From JACCTI01 sp038237435 (GTDB lineage: Bacteria; Verrucomicrobiota; Verrucomicrobiia; Chthoniobacterales; UBA10450), in the NCBI GenBank assembly GCA_038237435.1, contig JBBRYT010000003.1:248001-312000 (forward strand): a stretch of 64,000 nucleotides of DNA, written 5' to 3'. Shown here piece by piece: positions 7,238 to 15,481 of this stretch; positions within the stretch are counted from its first letter, which is position 1; the number at the start of each line of letters is the position of its first letter. A model generated the notes under the pieces. The model was given only the letters and a program-made list of their open reading frames with translations. It made no database searches and was not told where the DNA came from. The position numbers were made by a program, and so were the translations under genes.

Positions 7238-9223
7238 ATGCCTTTGAATATCGAAGCGCTCTCGCGCGCGGCCACGGAGGCGCGCGGTCTTGCCATGGAC
7301 GCCGTGCAGGCGTCGAAGTCCGGACATCTCGGTTTGCCGCTCGGTTGCGCGGAAATCGCCGCCGTCCTTTACGGCCATGAGTTGAAACATAATCCGGACA
7401 AACCGCGCTGGATCGGTCGCGATTATTTCATTCTCTCGGCGGGTCACGGCAGCATGCTGCTTTATGCCTGGCTGAATCTGAGCGGTTACGACGTCTCGAT
7501 CGACGACATCAAAAATTTTCGTCAACTACACAGCAAGACGCCCGGGCATCCGGAATTTTTCGAAACGCCGGGAGTCGAATGCACCACCGGGCCGCTTGGC
7601 CAGGGCGTGGGCAATTCCGTTGGTGTGGCGATGGCGGCGAAAATGGCCGCGGCGCATTTCAACACGCCCGAGCACATGATTTTCGATCAGCACATCATCT
7701 GTCTCGCGGGCGATGGTTGTCTGCAGGAAGGCGTTTCCGCCGAAGCGAGCGCCTTCGCCGGACATTTCGGCCTCGATAATCTCATCCTGATTTACGATCA
7801 GAACGAGATCACGCTCGACGCCATGGCGTCGGCCACGCAAAGCGAAGACACCGGGAAGCGTTTTCAAGCTTACGGCTTCGACGTGCAGAAAATCGATGGC
7901 CAGGACATGACGGCGTTTTTGCGCGCGCTGAAGAAAGCGAAGACGCGCGACAACGGCCGGCCACAGATGATTATCGCGCACACATTGGTCGGAAAAGGAA
8001 TTCCGGAAGTCGCGGGAACGGCGAAAGCGCACGGCGAAGCCGGCGCGAAGTTCGTCGACGAAGATCGGAGGAAACTCGGTCTGCCTGAGGAACATTATTT
8101 TGTCTCGCAGGAAACACACGACTACTTCGCGAAGCACAAAAAAGCACTCGTTAGGCAATACAAACGCTGGGAAAAAACCTACGCGGAATGGCGCGCAGGA
8201 AATCCGGAACTCGCCTCGCAGTTGGACGATGCGATCGAGAAAAAAGTCCGGTCGGATTTGCTCTCGAAAATTCCGAACTTTCCGACCGATGCTAAAATCG
8301 CGACGCGCAAGGCCGGCAGCGAAGCCTTGCAACCGCTCGCGAAAGAGATGCCCTTTCTCATCAGCGGCAGCGCGGACTTGCACGGTTCGACGCTGAATTA
8401 CATTGAGGGCGGGGAGGATTTCACTCGCGAGAATGCGAAAGGCCGCAACATCCATTTCGGCATTCGCGAACACGGCATGTGCGCGATCATGAATGGCGTT
8501 AGCTATCACGGTGTCTTCCGCGCTTCCGGCGCGACATTTCTTGTCTTCGCCGATTATTGTCGCGCGTCGATTCGTTTAGCTGCGCTGGCCAAGTTGCCGA
8601 ACATTTACATTTTCACGCATGACTCGATCGGAGTGGGCGAAGACGGACCGACGCATGAGCCGGTCGAAACGGTGAGTGGATTGCGTGTCATTCCGCAGCT
8701 CGATGTCATTCGTCCCGCCGATCCGGAAGAAACCGCCGGCGCGTTCGCGGCGGCGGCGCAACATATCGACGGGCCCACGCTTCTTGCCCTAACGAGACAA
8801 GCGGTCCCGATGTTAAATGAGATCGATGTCAATGTGCGGCGCGAAGGTGTCGCACGCGGCGGCTACATCGCAAGACGCGAGACAGCTGATTTGATTTTGA
8901 TAATTCTTTCGTGCGGGAGCGAACTGCAGCACGCACTCGCGGCGGCGAAAGAACTTGGCGACGGAACGCGCGTTGTGTCGATGCCGTGCTTCGAGCGATT
9001 CGAGCGGCAACCGGTAGAATATCGAGAAGAAGTTTTGCCTAACGAGTGCAGACGACGCGTCGCTATCGAGGCCGGCGTGCCGGACACATGGTATCGCTAC
9101 GTTGGATTGGATGGAAAAGTTATCGGACTCCATCGCTTTGGTTTAAGCGCCCCGGGCGATCAGGTGATGAAGGAATTCGGCATCGACGCGCAGCACGTAA
9201 TCGAAGCGGCGCGCTCCCTTTGA
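7238..9223 (+). CDS. tkt: Transketolase
   Basis: 661 residues, the usual full length. It transfers two-carbon units between sugar phosphates in the pentose phosphate pathway using thiamine diphosphate. Visible landmarks are substrate and cofactor histidines in KSGHLG (His30) and SAGHGSM (His70), the ThDP motif beginning GDG at 158-160, and the pyrimidine-domain segment with REHGMC and the YCRASIRLAALAK region. Two copies of the 10-bp word fall in-frame: 8147 (ALVRQ) and 9037 (LPNEC). The stop overlaps the start of the downstream methyltransferase, suggesting one transcript. Confidence 0.96.
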   Translation: MPLNIEALSRAATEARGLAMDAVQASKSGHLGLPLGCAEIAAVLYGHELKHNPDKPRWIGRDYFILSAGHGSMLLYAWLNLSGYDVSIDDIKNFRQLHSKTPGHPEFFETPGVECTTGPLGQGVGNSVGVAMAAKMAAAHFNTPEHMIFDQHIICLAGDGCLQEGVSAEASAFAGHFGLDNLILIYDQNEITLDAMASATQSEDTGKRFQAYGFDVQKIDGQDMTAFLRALKKAKTRDNGRPQMIIAHTLVGKGIPEVAGTAKAHGEAGAKFVDEDRRKLGLPEEHYFVSQETHDYFAKHKKALVRQYKRWEKTYAEWRAGNPELASQLDDAIEKKVRSDLLSKIPNFPTDAKIATRKAGSEALQPLAKEMPFLISGSADLHGSTLNYIEGGEDFTRENAKGRNIHFGIREHGMCAIMNGVSYHGVFRASGATFLVFADYCRASIRLAALAKLPNIYIFTHDSIGVGEDGPTHEPVETVSGLRVIPQLDVIRPADPEETAGAFAAAAQHIDGPTLLALTRQAVPMLNEIDVNVRREGVARGGYIARRETADLILIILSCGSELQHALAAAKELGDGTRVVSMPCFERFERQPVEYREEVLPNECRRRVAIEAGVPDTWYRYVGLDGKVIGLHRFGLSAPGDQVMKEFGIDAQHVIEAARSL

Positions 9224-10071
9224 TTTCCGCTGAGGTCACGCGCGAAGCCGTCGCTTCGCACTACGACGAGCTTGATCATTTCTATCGCGACGTCTGGGGC
9301 GACCATGTCCATCACGGCCTTTGGTTGCGCGGCGACGAGACGCGCGAAGAAGCGGTCTTGCAGTTGGTCAATCTGGTCGCGCGCGAGGCGCACCTCGCGC
9401 CCGGCACACGCGTGTGCGACATCGGCTGCGGTTACGGTGCGACGGCGCAGATATTTGCTTCGCGCGGTGCAGAGGTAACGGGCATCACAATTTCTTCGGC
9501 GCAATTTGCCATCGCGGAAAAGCAGAACACCGCAAAATTCAAACTCGGAGATTGGCTAACCAACGATTTGCCTAACGAGAGCTTCGATGCCGCTTACGCG
9601 ATCGAAAGTTCCGAACACATGCCGGACATCCGAAAGTTTTTTGCACAAGCGCATCGTGTCCTTCGTCCGGGCGGTCGTCTGGTTGTTTGTGCATGGCTCT
9701 CGGCCGACAATCCCAGCCAAACGCAGAAGCGTTTGCTCCTCGAACCGATTTGCCGCGAGGGTCGCATGCCGGTCATGGGAACGGTCGACGATTACCGCTC
9801 GTTAGGCGAAGACGCAGGGTTCTCGTTGCAGCACTTCGAAGATGTCACCAAGGCAGTCGCACCCACCTGGCCCGCCATCGTTCGTCGTTTAGCAGGGAAA
9901 CTCGCGAGCAATCCGGCCTATCTGAAATTTTTGTTTAACCGCCATGCACACAATCGCATTTTCGCGCTGACCATCGTTCGCATTTGGGTCGCCTACCGCG
10001 TCGGGGCGATGCGCTACGGCGTATTTACATTCGCGGCTCGGAAACCCGCGCGCGATCCTCGAAGCGCGTGA
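9220..10071 (+). CDS. SAM-dependent methyltransferase (tocopherol/sterol MTase-like)
   Basis: About 283 residues from the TTG at 9220, which overlaps the transketolase stop by four bases (TTGA). That implies translational coupling and is why upstream starts were rejected. Class I methyltransferase fold: SAM-binding VCDIGCGYGATA, acidic SAM contact, AIESSEHMPD, then LRPGGRLVVCAW. The N-terminal HYDELDHFYRDVWGDHVHHG resembles gamma-tocopherol and small-molecule methyltransferases. Two 10-bp words lie inside (9570 PNES, 9798 SLGE). It overlaps convergent dnaB by 47 bp at the 3' end. Substrate unknown. Confidence 0.85.
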   Translation: MISAEVTREAVASHYDELDHFYRDVWGDHVHHGLWLRGDETREEAVLQLVNLVAREAHLAPGTRVCDIGCGYGATAQIFASRGAEVTGITISSAQFAIAEKQNTAKFKLGDWLTNDLPNESFDAAYAIESSEHMPDIRKFFAQAHRVLRPGGRLVVCAWLSADNPSQTQKRLLLEPICREGRMPVMGTVDDYRSLGEDAGFSLQHFEDVTKAVAPTWPAIVRRLAGKLASNPAYLKFLFNRHAHNRIFALTIVRIWVAYRVGAMRYGVFTFAARKPARDPRSA

Positions 10072-11506
10072 ATTCCTTGAGGAAGGTGAGGGGAATTTCG
10101 CCGACCGGGCCGTTACGCTGCTTTGCGATGATCAGTTCCGCTTCGCCGGCTTTCTCGGCGCGCGCTTCTTCGTCCTCTTCGTAAATTTCCGGCCTAACGA
10201 GTAGTCCCACGAGGTCGGCGTCCTGTTCGATTGAACCGGATTCGCGCAAATCGCTCAAACGTGGCTTGCCTCCGGTACGTGCTTCCGGTTGCCGATTCAA
10301 CTGCGCCAGGACGATAATCGGGATCTTCAATTCTTTTGCCAAACCTTTCAGGCCCGCAGAAATCTCCGAGATTTCCAGCTGCCGATTGTCTTGCGCGCGG
10401 CGCGTGGTCGATTTCAGCAGCTGCAAATAATCGACCACGATAAGTTGAATATTTTTCTGCGCTTTCAAGCGCCGCGCCTTCGCGCGCAACTCCAGAATGC
10501 TCAGGCCGGCGCTGTCATCGAGATAGATTTCTGCTTCCGCCAGTTTGGACGCGGCCGCGGTCAGGCTCGGAAAATCGCGGTCGGCTAAAAACCCTTCGCG
10601 CACTTTTTGCAAATTCACGCGCGCGCGGGAGCAGAGCAGACGCTGCACGAGCTGCTGGCTGCTCATTTCCAGACTGAAAACGGCGACCGGCAATTTGCCA
10701 TTGATCGCAACGTGCTCGGCGATGTTCATGGCTAGCGCGGTTTTGCCCATGCTCGGACGGGCGGCGATCACGATCATTTCGCCGTCGTGCAATCCGTTGG
10801 TGATGCGATCAAGTTCGATGAACCCGGTGGAGATGCCGGTGATGCCGCCTTTGCGTTCCCACAATTTTTCGATCGATTCGAGCGCGCCCATGACCTGCTC
10901 CTTCATGGTCGGCATCTGGCCCTTGAAGCGATCTTCTCCGACGGCGAAAATTTTCTGCTCCACTTCATCGAGGAGCGCGCTCACTTCATCCTGTTCTTCG
11001 TAGGCGCGGCGGACGCTCTCCGTCGCGGCCGCGATGATCTGGCGTAGAATATATTTCTCCCGAACGATCTCGAGGTAGTAGGTCACGTTCGCGGCCGTCG
11101 GCACAAACGTGAACAGACTGGTGACGAACGATGCACCGCCGACCGCATCGAGCACGTTTCGATCGCGCAACACTTGCGTAAAAGTGATCAGATCGATTCC
11201 CTGACCCGCGTTCCACAATTCTACCAGGACGGTGTAGATCGTCTGGTGCGCGGGTATGTAAAAATATTCTTCGTTAATTTTCTCGACCGCTTCGGCGATG
11301 ATTTCGCGCGGGGAGATGAGCATGGAACCGAGCACGCCTTGCTCGGCCTCGACGCTGTGGGGCAGCGTACGACCAATATCCTGAGGAGAAGCTGTTAGGC
11401 GGTTGTCAGTAACTTTTCCGCCGTTTCGCGACGCTGAGCCTCGGCCAGCGCCATTTGTCGCCGTGCGAGGCCCCTCAGGATTTTCTCCTGCGGGGTTGCG
11501 CGCCAT
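10025..11506 (-). CDS. dnaB: Replicative DNA helicase DnaB
   Basis: 493 residues. The DnaB N-terminal helical domain (LPHSVEAEQGVLGSML) is followed by the RecA-like motor with Walker A ARPSMGKTALAMN, Walker B IQLIVVDYLQLL and the Gln/Arg-rich LAQLNRQPEAR region. It unwinds the fork as a hexamer. A 36-residue Gly/Asn-rich N-terminal extension precedes the conserved start, which is a little longer than usual. The start codon follows the rplI stop directly (TAAATG), so L9 and DnaB are co-transcribed, a common pairing. A 10-bp word at 10192 encodes LVRP. Confidence 0.97.
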   Translation of the reverse strand: MARNPAGENPEGPRTATNGAGRGSASRNGGKVTDNRLTASPQDIGRTLPHSVEAEQGVLGSMLISPREIIAEAVEKINEEYFYIPAHQTIYTVLVELWNAGQGIDLITFTQVLRDRNVLDAVGGASFVTSLFTFVPTAANVTYYLEIVREKYILRQIIAAATESVRRAYEEQDEVSALLDEVEQKIFAVGEDRFKGQMPTMKEQVMGALESIEKLWERKGGITGISTGFIELDRITNGLHDGEMIVIAARPSMGKTALAMNIAEHVAINGKLPVAVFSLEMSSQQLVQRLLCSRARVNLQKVREGFLADRDFPSLTAAASKLAEAEIYLDDSAGLSILELRAKARRLKAQKNIQLIVVDYLQLLKSTTRRAQDNRQLEISEISAGLKGLAKELKIPIIVLAQLNRQPEARTGGKPRLSDLRESGSIEQDADLVGLLVRPEIYEEDEEARAEKAGEAELIIAKQRNGPVGEIPLTFLKEFTRFEDRARVSEPRM

Positions 11507-12040
11507 TTATTTTCTATCGCGTGTGCGGGGAGGACGAGTGCGGGTGCCCGGCTCGGCTTCTTCTTCTGTTTGCGGTTTCGGTTCGGTCGCGGATTTCACG
11601 GTAAACTTCATCGTCGCCGTGACGTCCGCGTGCAGCTTGATCGAAATTTCATGTTCGCCCGTCGATTTGATCGGGTGTTCCAAATGAATGCGATGACGAT
11701 CGATCTCGACACCGACTTCATTCTTCAACCGCGTCGCAATGTCGTTGGCCGTGACGGAGCCGAAAGCTTTCCCTGCTTCGCCAGTTTCCAAGGTGAAAAT
11801 CATCTTCGATTTTCCGATGCGCCGCGCAACTTCTTCCGCCTCATTTAATTCTTTCGCTTCGCGTTCCGCCCGCTTCCCTTTCAGCATGTCGAGCTTGCGC
11901 ATGCTCGCCTTCGTCACTTCGAAGGCCTTGCCCTGCGGCAAAAGATAATTGCGCGCGAAGCCGCGTTTAACCTTAACAACGTCCGCTTCCGCGCCGAGGC
12001 CCGGAATATTGTCGGTGAGAATGATTTGAGTCGAAGGCAT
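11507..12040 (-). CDS. rplI: 50S ribosomal protein L9
   Basis: 177 residues from ATG at 12040. The N-terminal domain (MPSTQIILTDNIPGLG, VKVKRGFARNYLLPQGKA) is the diagnostic L9 rRNA-binding region, followed by the connecting helix and the C-terminal domain. The protein ends in a 25-residue charged tail rich in Glu, Pro and Arg beyond the normal length near 150. A GTG nine codons upstream also keeps the frame, but the conserved L9 start favours the ATG. Coupled to dnaB downstream. The genes rpsF, ssb and rpsR that often precede L9 are not here. Confidence 0.95.
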   Translation of the reverse strand: MPSTQIILTDNIPGLGAEADVVKVKRGFARNYLLPQGKAFEVTKASMRKLDMLKGKRAEREAKELNEAEEVARRIGKSKMIFTLETGEAGKAFGSVTANDIATRLKNEVGVEIDRHRIHLEHPIKSTGEHEISIKLHADVTATMKFTVKSATEPKPQTEEEAEPGTRTRPPRTRDRK

Positions 12041-12460
12041 TACAAAAGATTTTCGATTTTGTTCCACGCGCCGGTTTCTGGACGGGCGCGGGGTCTGGAT
12101 TATATGAGCGATGATTCGACTGTCAATTCAGTCTCCGTTTCCCTGGAGCGAAAGTCTGCAGCTATCCATTTTAGTTCGACCAGGGCGTCTGGTTTGAGTA
12201 AGCAAAAACGTGGTTCCTTCGCGCGAAAAAAAAATCTCCGTATCCTCGCGTGCGCAGTTTCGGCGGACACATTCGCATCACCGGCGTCGGCTATCTGCTT
12301 ACTTCCTACGACCTGCAGGCGTCGCCTAATCTGAATCCACTCAACTTCCTGACTCCCCGTCGCCACAGATGGCAGTGCGAATTGGCCGTTCGACGATCTA
12401 AGCTCATCTTCGTTTTTGGTGCGATTCTATCTCGCCGTTTTCAATAGCGCACTCGTCGAC
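12041..12460. other. Gene-poor stretch upstream of rplI and downstream of the TonB receptor gene
   Basis: About 420 bp with only short open frames that lack ribosome-binding sites or recognisable products. It must carry the leftward promoter for rplI-dnaB near 12040-12110, but I cannot place it with confidence. It ends at the sufT-like remnant. Confidence 0.4.
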
Positions 12461-12514
12461 TAGACCATGCCGAGCTTCGCGTGCCCGGTTTCGCTGATCG
12501 TGTTTGGTTTCACG
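12461..12514 (-). repeat. Left copy of sufT 3'-end repeat (remnant)
   Basis: About 85% identical, with one gap, to 18036-18090, the last codons of sufT. Read on the minus strand it still encodes the same ending (TISETGHAKLGMV then TAG; intact sufT ends MISEAGRMKLGMV). Reading frame and stop are kept, but the rest of the gene is absent. With the right copy it brackets the TonB-receptor/cyclase pair. Confidence 0.8.
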
Positions 12515-12515
12515 A

Positions 12516-15476
12516 CTAGAAACTCTTGGTCAACTTGAAGTAAACGAAGCGGCCGACAGAGTTGTAGAGGTAATCCGGATAGCCAGCCTGATTGATTCCG
12601 TAAGCGCGCGGCGGATCGCGATCGAAAATATTATTGCAGCCGATCGTGATCGTGGTGTCGCTTAAAAGACGCTTCCACGGCGAGGTCGATTGCGCATTCA
12701 ACTTCGAGGCCGCACTTTCGGTATGCTCGCCGACAGCTGACTTCGCGAAGGTGTAGGACGACTGGAGATCGAAGGTCCACGTTTGTTTGACCCAGTGTTC
12801 GGCGACAAAATCAGGCGGAGGATTTTCGTGATAGCCATCGAGGTAGGTTACAGTGGTGACGACATCGAATCCTTTCCATGACCACTCCAGACGGGACTTA
12901 CCTTTCCATTTCAACCAAGCGTCTCCGAAAACAAAGGCGACGCCGCTGCGCGCCTCGAATTGCTCTCCGCTCGTCACGTCAGTGAAAATAAACGATTCGA
13001 GAAAGGAAGCCTGGGTCAACGAGGTGAACGTTCCCAGCGGAGTCGTGATCTGATACTGCAGTCCGAAATCAAAACCGCGCGCCCTCTCGTTCGCGCGATT
13101 ATAAAACTGTCCAATGACGCGCAGAAGCGTTCCATCTGCATCGCGCTCGACCGCTTCACCGGGCAGTAAGGTGCCGCTCGCTTCGCGAAGGAGAATCTCG
13201 TTCGGATCGGGGGCGCCGACCACATCCTTTCGCTCGATGTCGTAATAGTCCGCCGTCAGGGTCAGGCCGGGGATAAATTTCGGCGAGCAAACCAGACCGA
13301 CCGTGAAGTTGCGCGAGTCTTCCGGCTGCAATTTTGGATTGCTGCGGAGAAGGAAGGGAGTTTCGTTGTTAGTATCGCCTGTGAGCGGATCGTCCGTGCG
13401 GCGGAAGAATTCCGCGGGCGAGTTGAACAACTCGAAAAGTGATGGTTCCCGAAAACCTTTTCCCCAGGTGGCGCGCAGAGTAAGAGTGTCATCAAACGGC
13501 TGCCAGCGCAGACCTACTTTGGGTACAAGGATATTTGTGTCGTTGTTTAAGTATTGTTCGAACCGTGCCGAGCCGACGACCTCGAGCGCGTGAAATCCCG
13601 GGATTGCATTCGGGCTCCCAAAGAGCGGCACATTTAGTTCCGAGTAGATCCCGAACGATTTGCGGCCTGCATGCGTGAAAGTGGCCGCTCCATATCCCGT
13701 CACATCACCGGCCAGAAAGTAAGGGTCGAATTCCTGACGAATGCTTTCGCGCCGGAACTGACCGCCTAGTGCGAACCCAACTCCGCCCGCGGGCAGGTTA
13801 AACAACGCGGTCGTGTAGGTCGTTAGGTCAACCGTCGCGACCTTGGAAGCATGGCTATTCTTAGCGTGGATGGTCGCGAAGTCGATCGAGGCTTGATTCG
13901 AAGCGATCGGTCGGCGGAAATCGCCGAAGGGATTATACGGGACAGTGCTGCCGATGTACTGCGGGGAGGCCAGATCAAAAATCGGATCGGACGCGTTCAA
14001 AACACGATTAAAAAGTGAGCGTGACGCCGCCTTCAAGTCCGAGTCGGTTTCGATTTGGCTGTAGCGAAATGCGGCATCGTAGCCCCAGGTGCCGTTAAAG
14101 AGCCGGTCGCCTTTCAAGCCAATCGTAAACGCCGTCGCGTCGGTTTCGTCGATAGAGATACGGTTACCGAATTCGGCGAGCCGAAAACGCGAGAGGCCGG
14201 AGAGAATCTGCTGGAAAGGATTAAAGGGATTATATGCCCCCATAGTGAGTCCAGTATCCGCGTAGGAAGGACCGCCCAAGGTTGGACCCGGCGCATGAGG
14301 AGGGATCGCTATGCTAGTGTGGTTGGGCTGTTGAAAAAATCCCGTCGGCGTAGGCGCGAGTTCATAGCGCGTGAAAACATGTTGGTAGAAAACATCGCCG
14401 TAAGCCACGAGCTGATCTCCGAAAAATTTGTGATCCGCATTGAGGAAACCTCCATAGCGCTCGGACTCGGGCTGCACACTTGGAAAGGGCGAAAAATCGA
14501 AAAGCGAGATGCTGTTAGAGCGACCGTAGCGGTAATCCGACGCGGGCACCGTACCATTCGTTAGGTCGGGCGGAGCCGCAAAAAAAGTATTCCTGCTCGC
14601 CGCGACTTCGGTTATGGGCCGGCCGGCCGCCGCTTCAGCCGCAGCTCGCGAGACTTGAAAATTCCCCGGGCTCGCATTTCCACTTACGGTCTCGATACTT
14701 CCGTCTAGGAAGCGGGGCGAGCGCGTGTAGGCGCGGTCGTGATAAAAAATCGCTTCCTGCTTGAAGTAATTAAGAACGCCGGAGAGGTGGCTGCTTCCGT
14801 TGGGTGAGGCGATCCCGAAAATCGCTGAGGCAGTGAACTCAGCGGCATCATCATCCCCGCCAAACATGGTATTGCCGTAACCGATCGAGATTTCTGCGCC
14901 CTTGAAATCGTGGCGCAGCTTGATGTTGACGACGCCCGCGACAGCGTCCGCGCCGTAAGTGGTCGATGCGCCATCTTTCAGAATTTCTATGTTCTCGACC
15001 GCGGCCGACGGGATTGAATTCAGATCAATGAAGGACTGCGTACCGAGTGAGCCCGTGCCGACCGGATAGGGCGCCAAACGCCGTCCATCCAACAGGACAA
15101 GCGTCGCGCTAGCGTCAAAGCCACGGAGTGAAATCGATGAGGCTCCGGGCGGACCGTTCTGGCCATTGCCGTTGTTCGAGGTCGGAACGCCGTTGGCATT
15201 GGCCACCGGTTGACTGCGCAAGAGCTCCGCGGCGGTGCGTTCCCCGGATTTTTCGATGATGTCGCGCGTGATGTTGAGAATCGGGTTGGGGCCAACTTCG
15301 TTGGCGGTGGGAATGTTCGAGCCGGTTACGATAATACGCTCGGTCTCCACTTCACCGGCCACTCGGCTGCCGTTCGCGTCTGTTGGAGCGGGCGTTGCTT
15401 CGACGCCTTGTGCGAAGCTCGCTCCGCGAGAAAGGAGAAGCCCTGTGATCAAACAAAGATGCAGTTTGTGTTTCAT
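12516..15476 (-). CDS. TonB-dependent outer-membrane receptor
   Basis: 986 residues. Signal peptide at 1-22 (ending SFA), then a plug domain beginning near residue 47 (ERIIVTGSNIPT) with ISLRGFDASATLVLLDGRRLAP and NIEILKDGASTTYGADAVAGVVNIK. A long beta-barrel follows and ends in a C-terminal Phe (LTKSF), as outer-membrane barrels do. The barrel resembles the large receptors that import complex organic ligands rather than simple siderophore receptors; the ligand is unknown. The gene starts 5 bp after the stop of the upstream cyclase/TPR gene, so the two form an operon. No exact copy of the dispersed 10-bp word is present. Confidence 0.93.
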   Translation of the reverse strand: MKHKLHLCLITGLLLSRGASFAQGVEATPAPTDANGSRVAGEVETERIIVTGSNIPTANEVGPNPILNITRDIIEKSGERTAAELLRSQPVANANGVPTSNNGNGQNGPPGASSISLRGFDASATLVLLDGRRLAPYPVGTGSLGTQSFIDLNSIPSAAVENIEILKDGASTTYGADAVAGVVNIKLRHDFKGAEISIGYGNTMFGGDDDAAEFTASAIFGIASPNGSSHLSGVLNYFKQEAIFYHDRAYTRSPRFLDGSIETVSGNASPGNFQVSRAAAEAAAGRPITEVAASRNTFFAAPPDLTNGTVPASDYRYGRSNSISLFDFSPFPSVQPESERYGGFLNADHKFFGDQLVAYGDVFYQHVFTRYELAPTPTGFFQQPNHTSIAIPPHAPGPTLGGPSYADTGLTMGAYNPFNPFQQILSGLSRFRLAEFGNRISIDETDATAFTIGLKGDRLFNGTWGYDAAFRYSQIETDSDLKAASRSLFNRVLNASDPIFDLASPQYIGSTVPYNPFGDFRRPIASNQASIDFATIHAKNSHASKVATVDLTTYTTALFNLPAGGVGFALGGQFRRESIRQEFDPYFLAGDVTGYGAATFTHAGRKSFGIYSELNVPLFGSPNAIPGFHALEVVGSARFEQYLNNDTNILVPKVGLRWQPFDDTLTLRATWGKGFREPSLFELFNSPAEFFRRTDDPLTGDTNNETPFLLRSNPKLQPEDSRNFTVGLVCSPKFIPGLTLTADYYDIERKDVVGAPDPNEILLREASGTLLPGEAVERDADGTLLRVIGQFYNRANERARGFDFGLQYQITTPLGTFTSLTQASFLESFIFTDVTSGEQFEARSGVAFVFGDAWLKWKGKSRLEWSWKGFDVVTTVTYLDGYHENPPPDFVAEHWVKQTWTFDLQSSYTFAKSAVGEHTESAASKLNAQSTSPWKRLLSDTTITIGCNNIFDRDPPRAYGINQAGYPDYLYNSVGRFVYFKLTKSF

Positions 15477-15481
15477 CTTGG

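Noticed and set aside
7526..8509. 327-codon minus-strand frame opposite transketolase
   Set aside because: Shadow frame of a well-conserved gene; Arg/Phe-rich product with no recognisable motif.
12100..12366. 88-codon minus-strand frame between rplI and the TonB receptor gene
   Set aside because: No ribosome-binding site, domain or plausible composition; left as non-coding.
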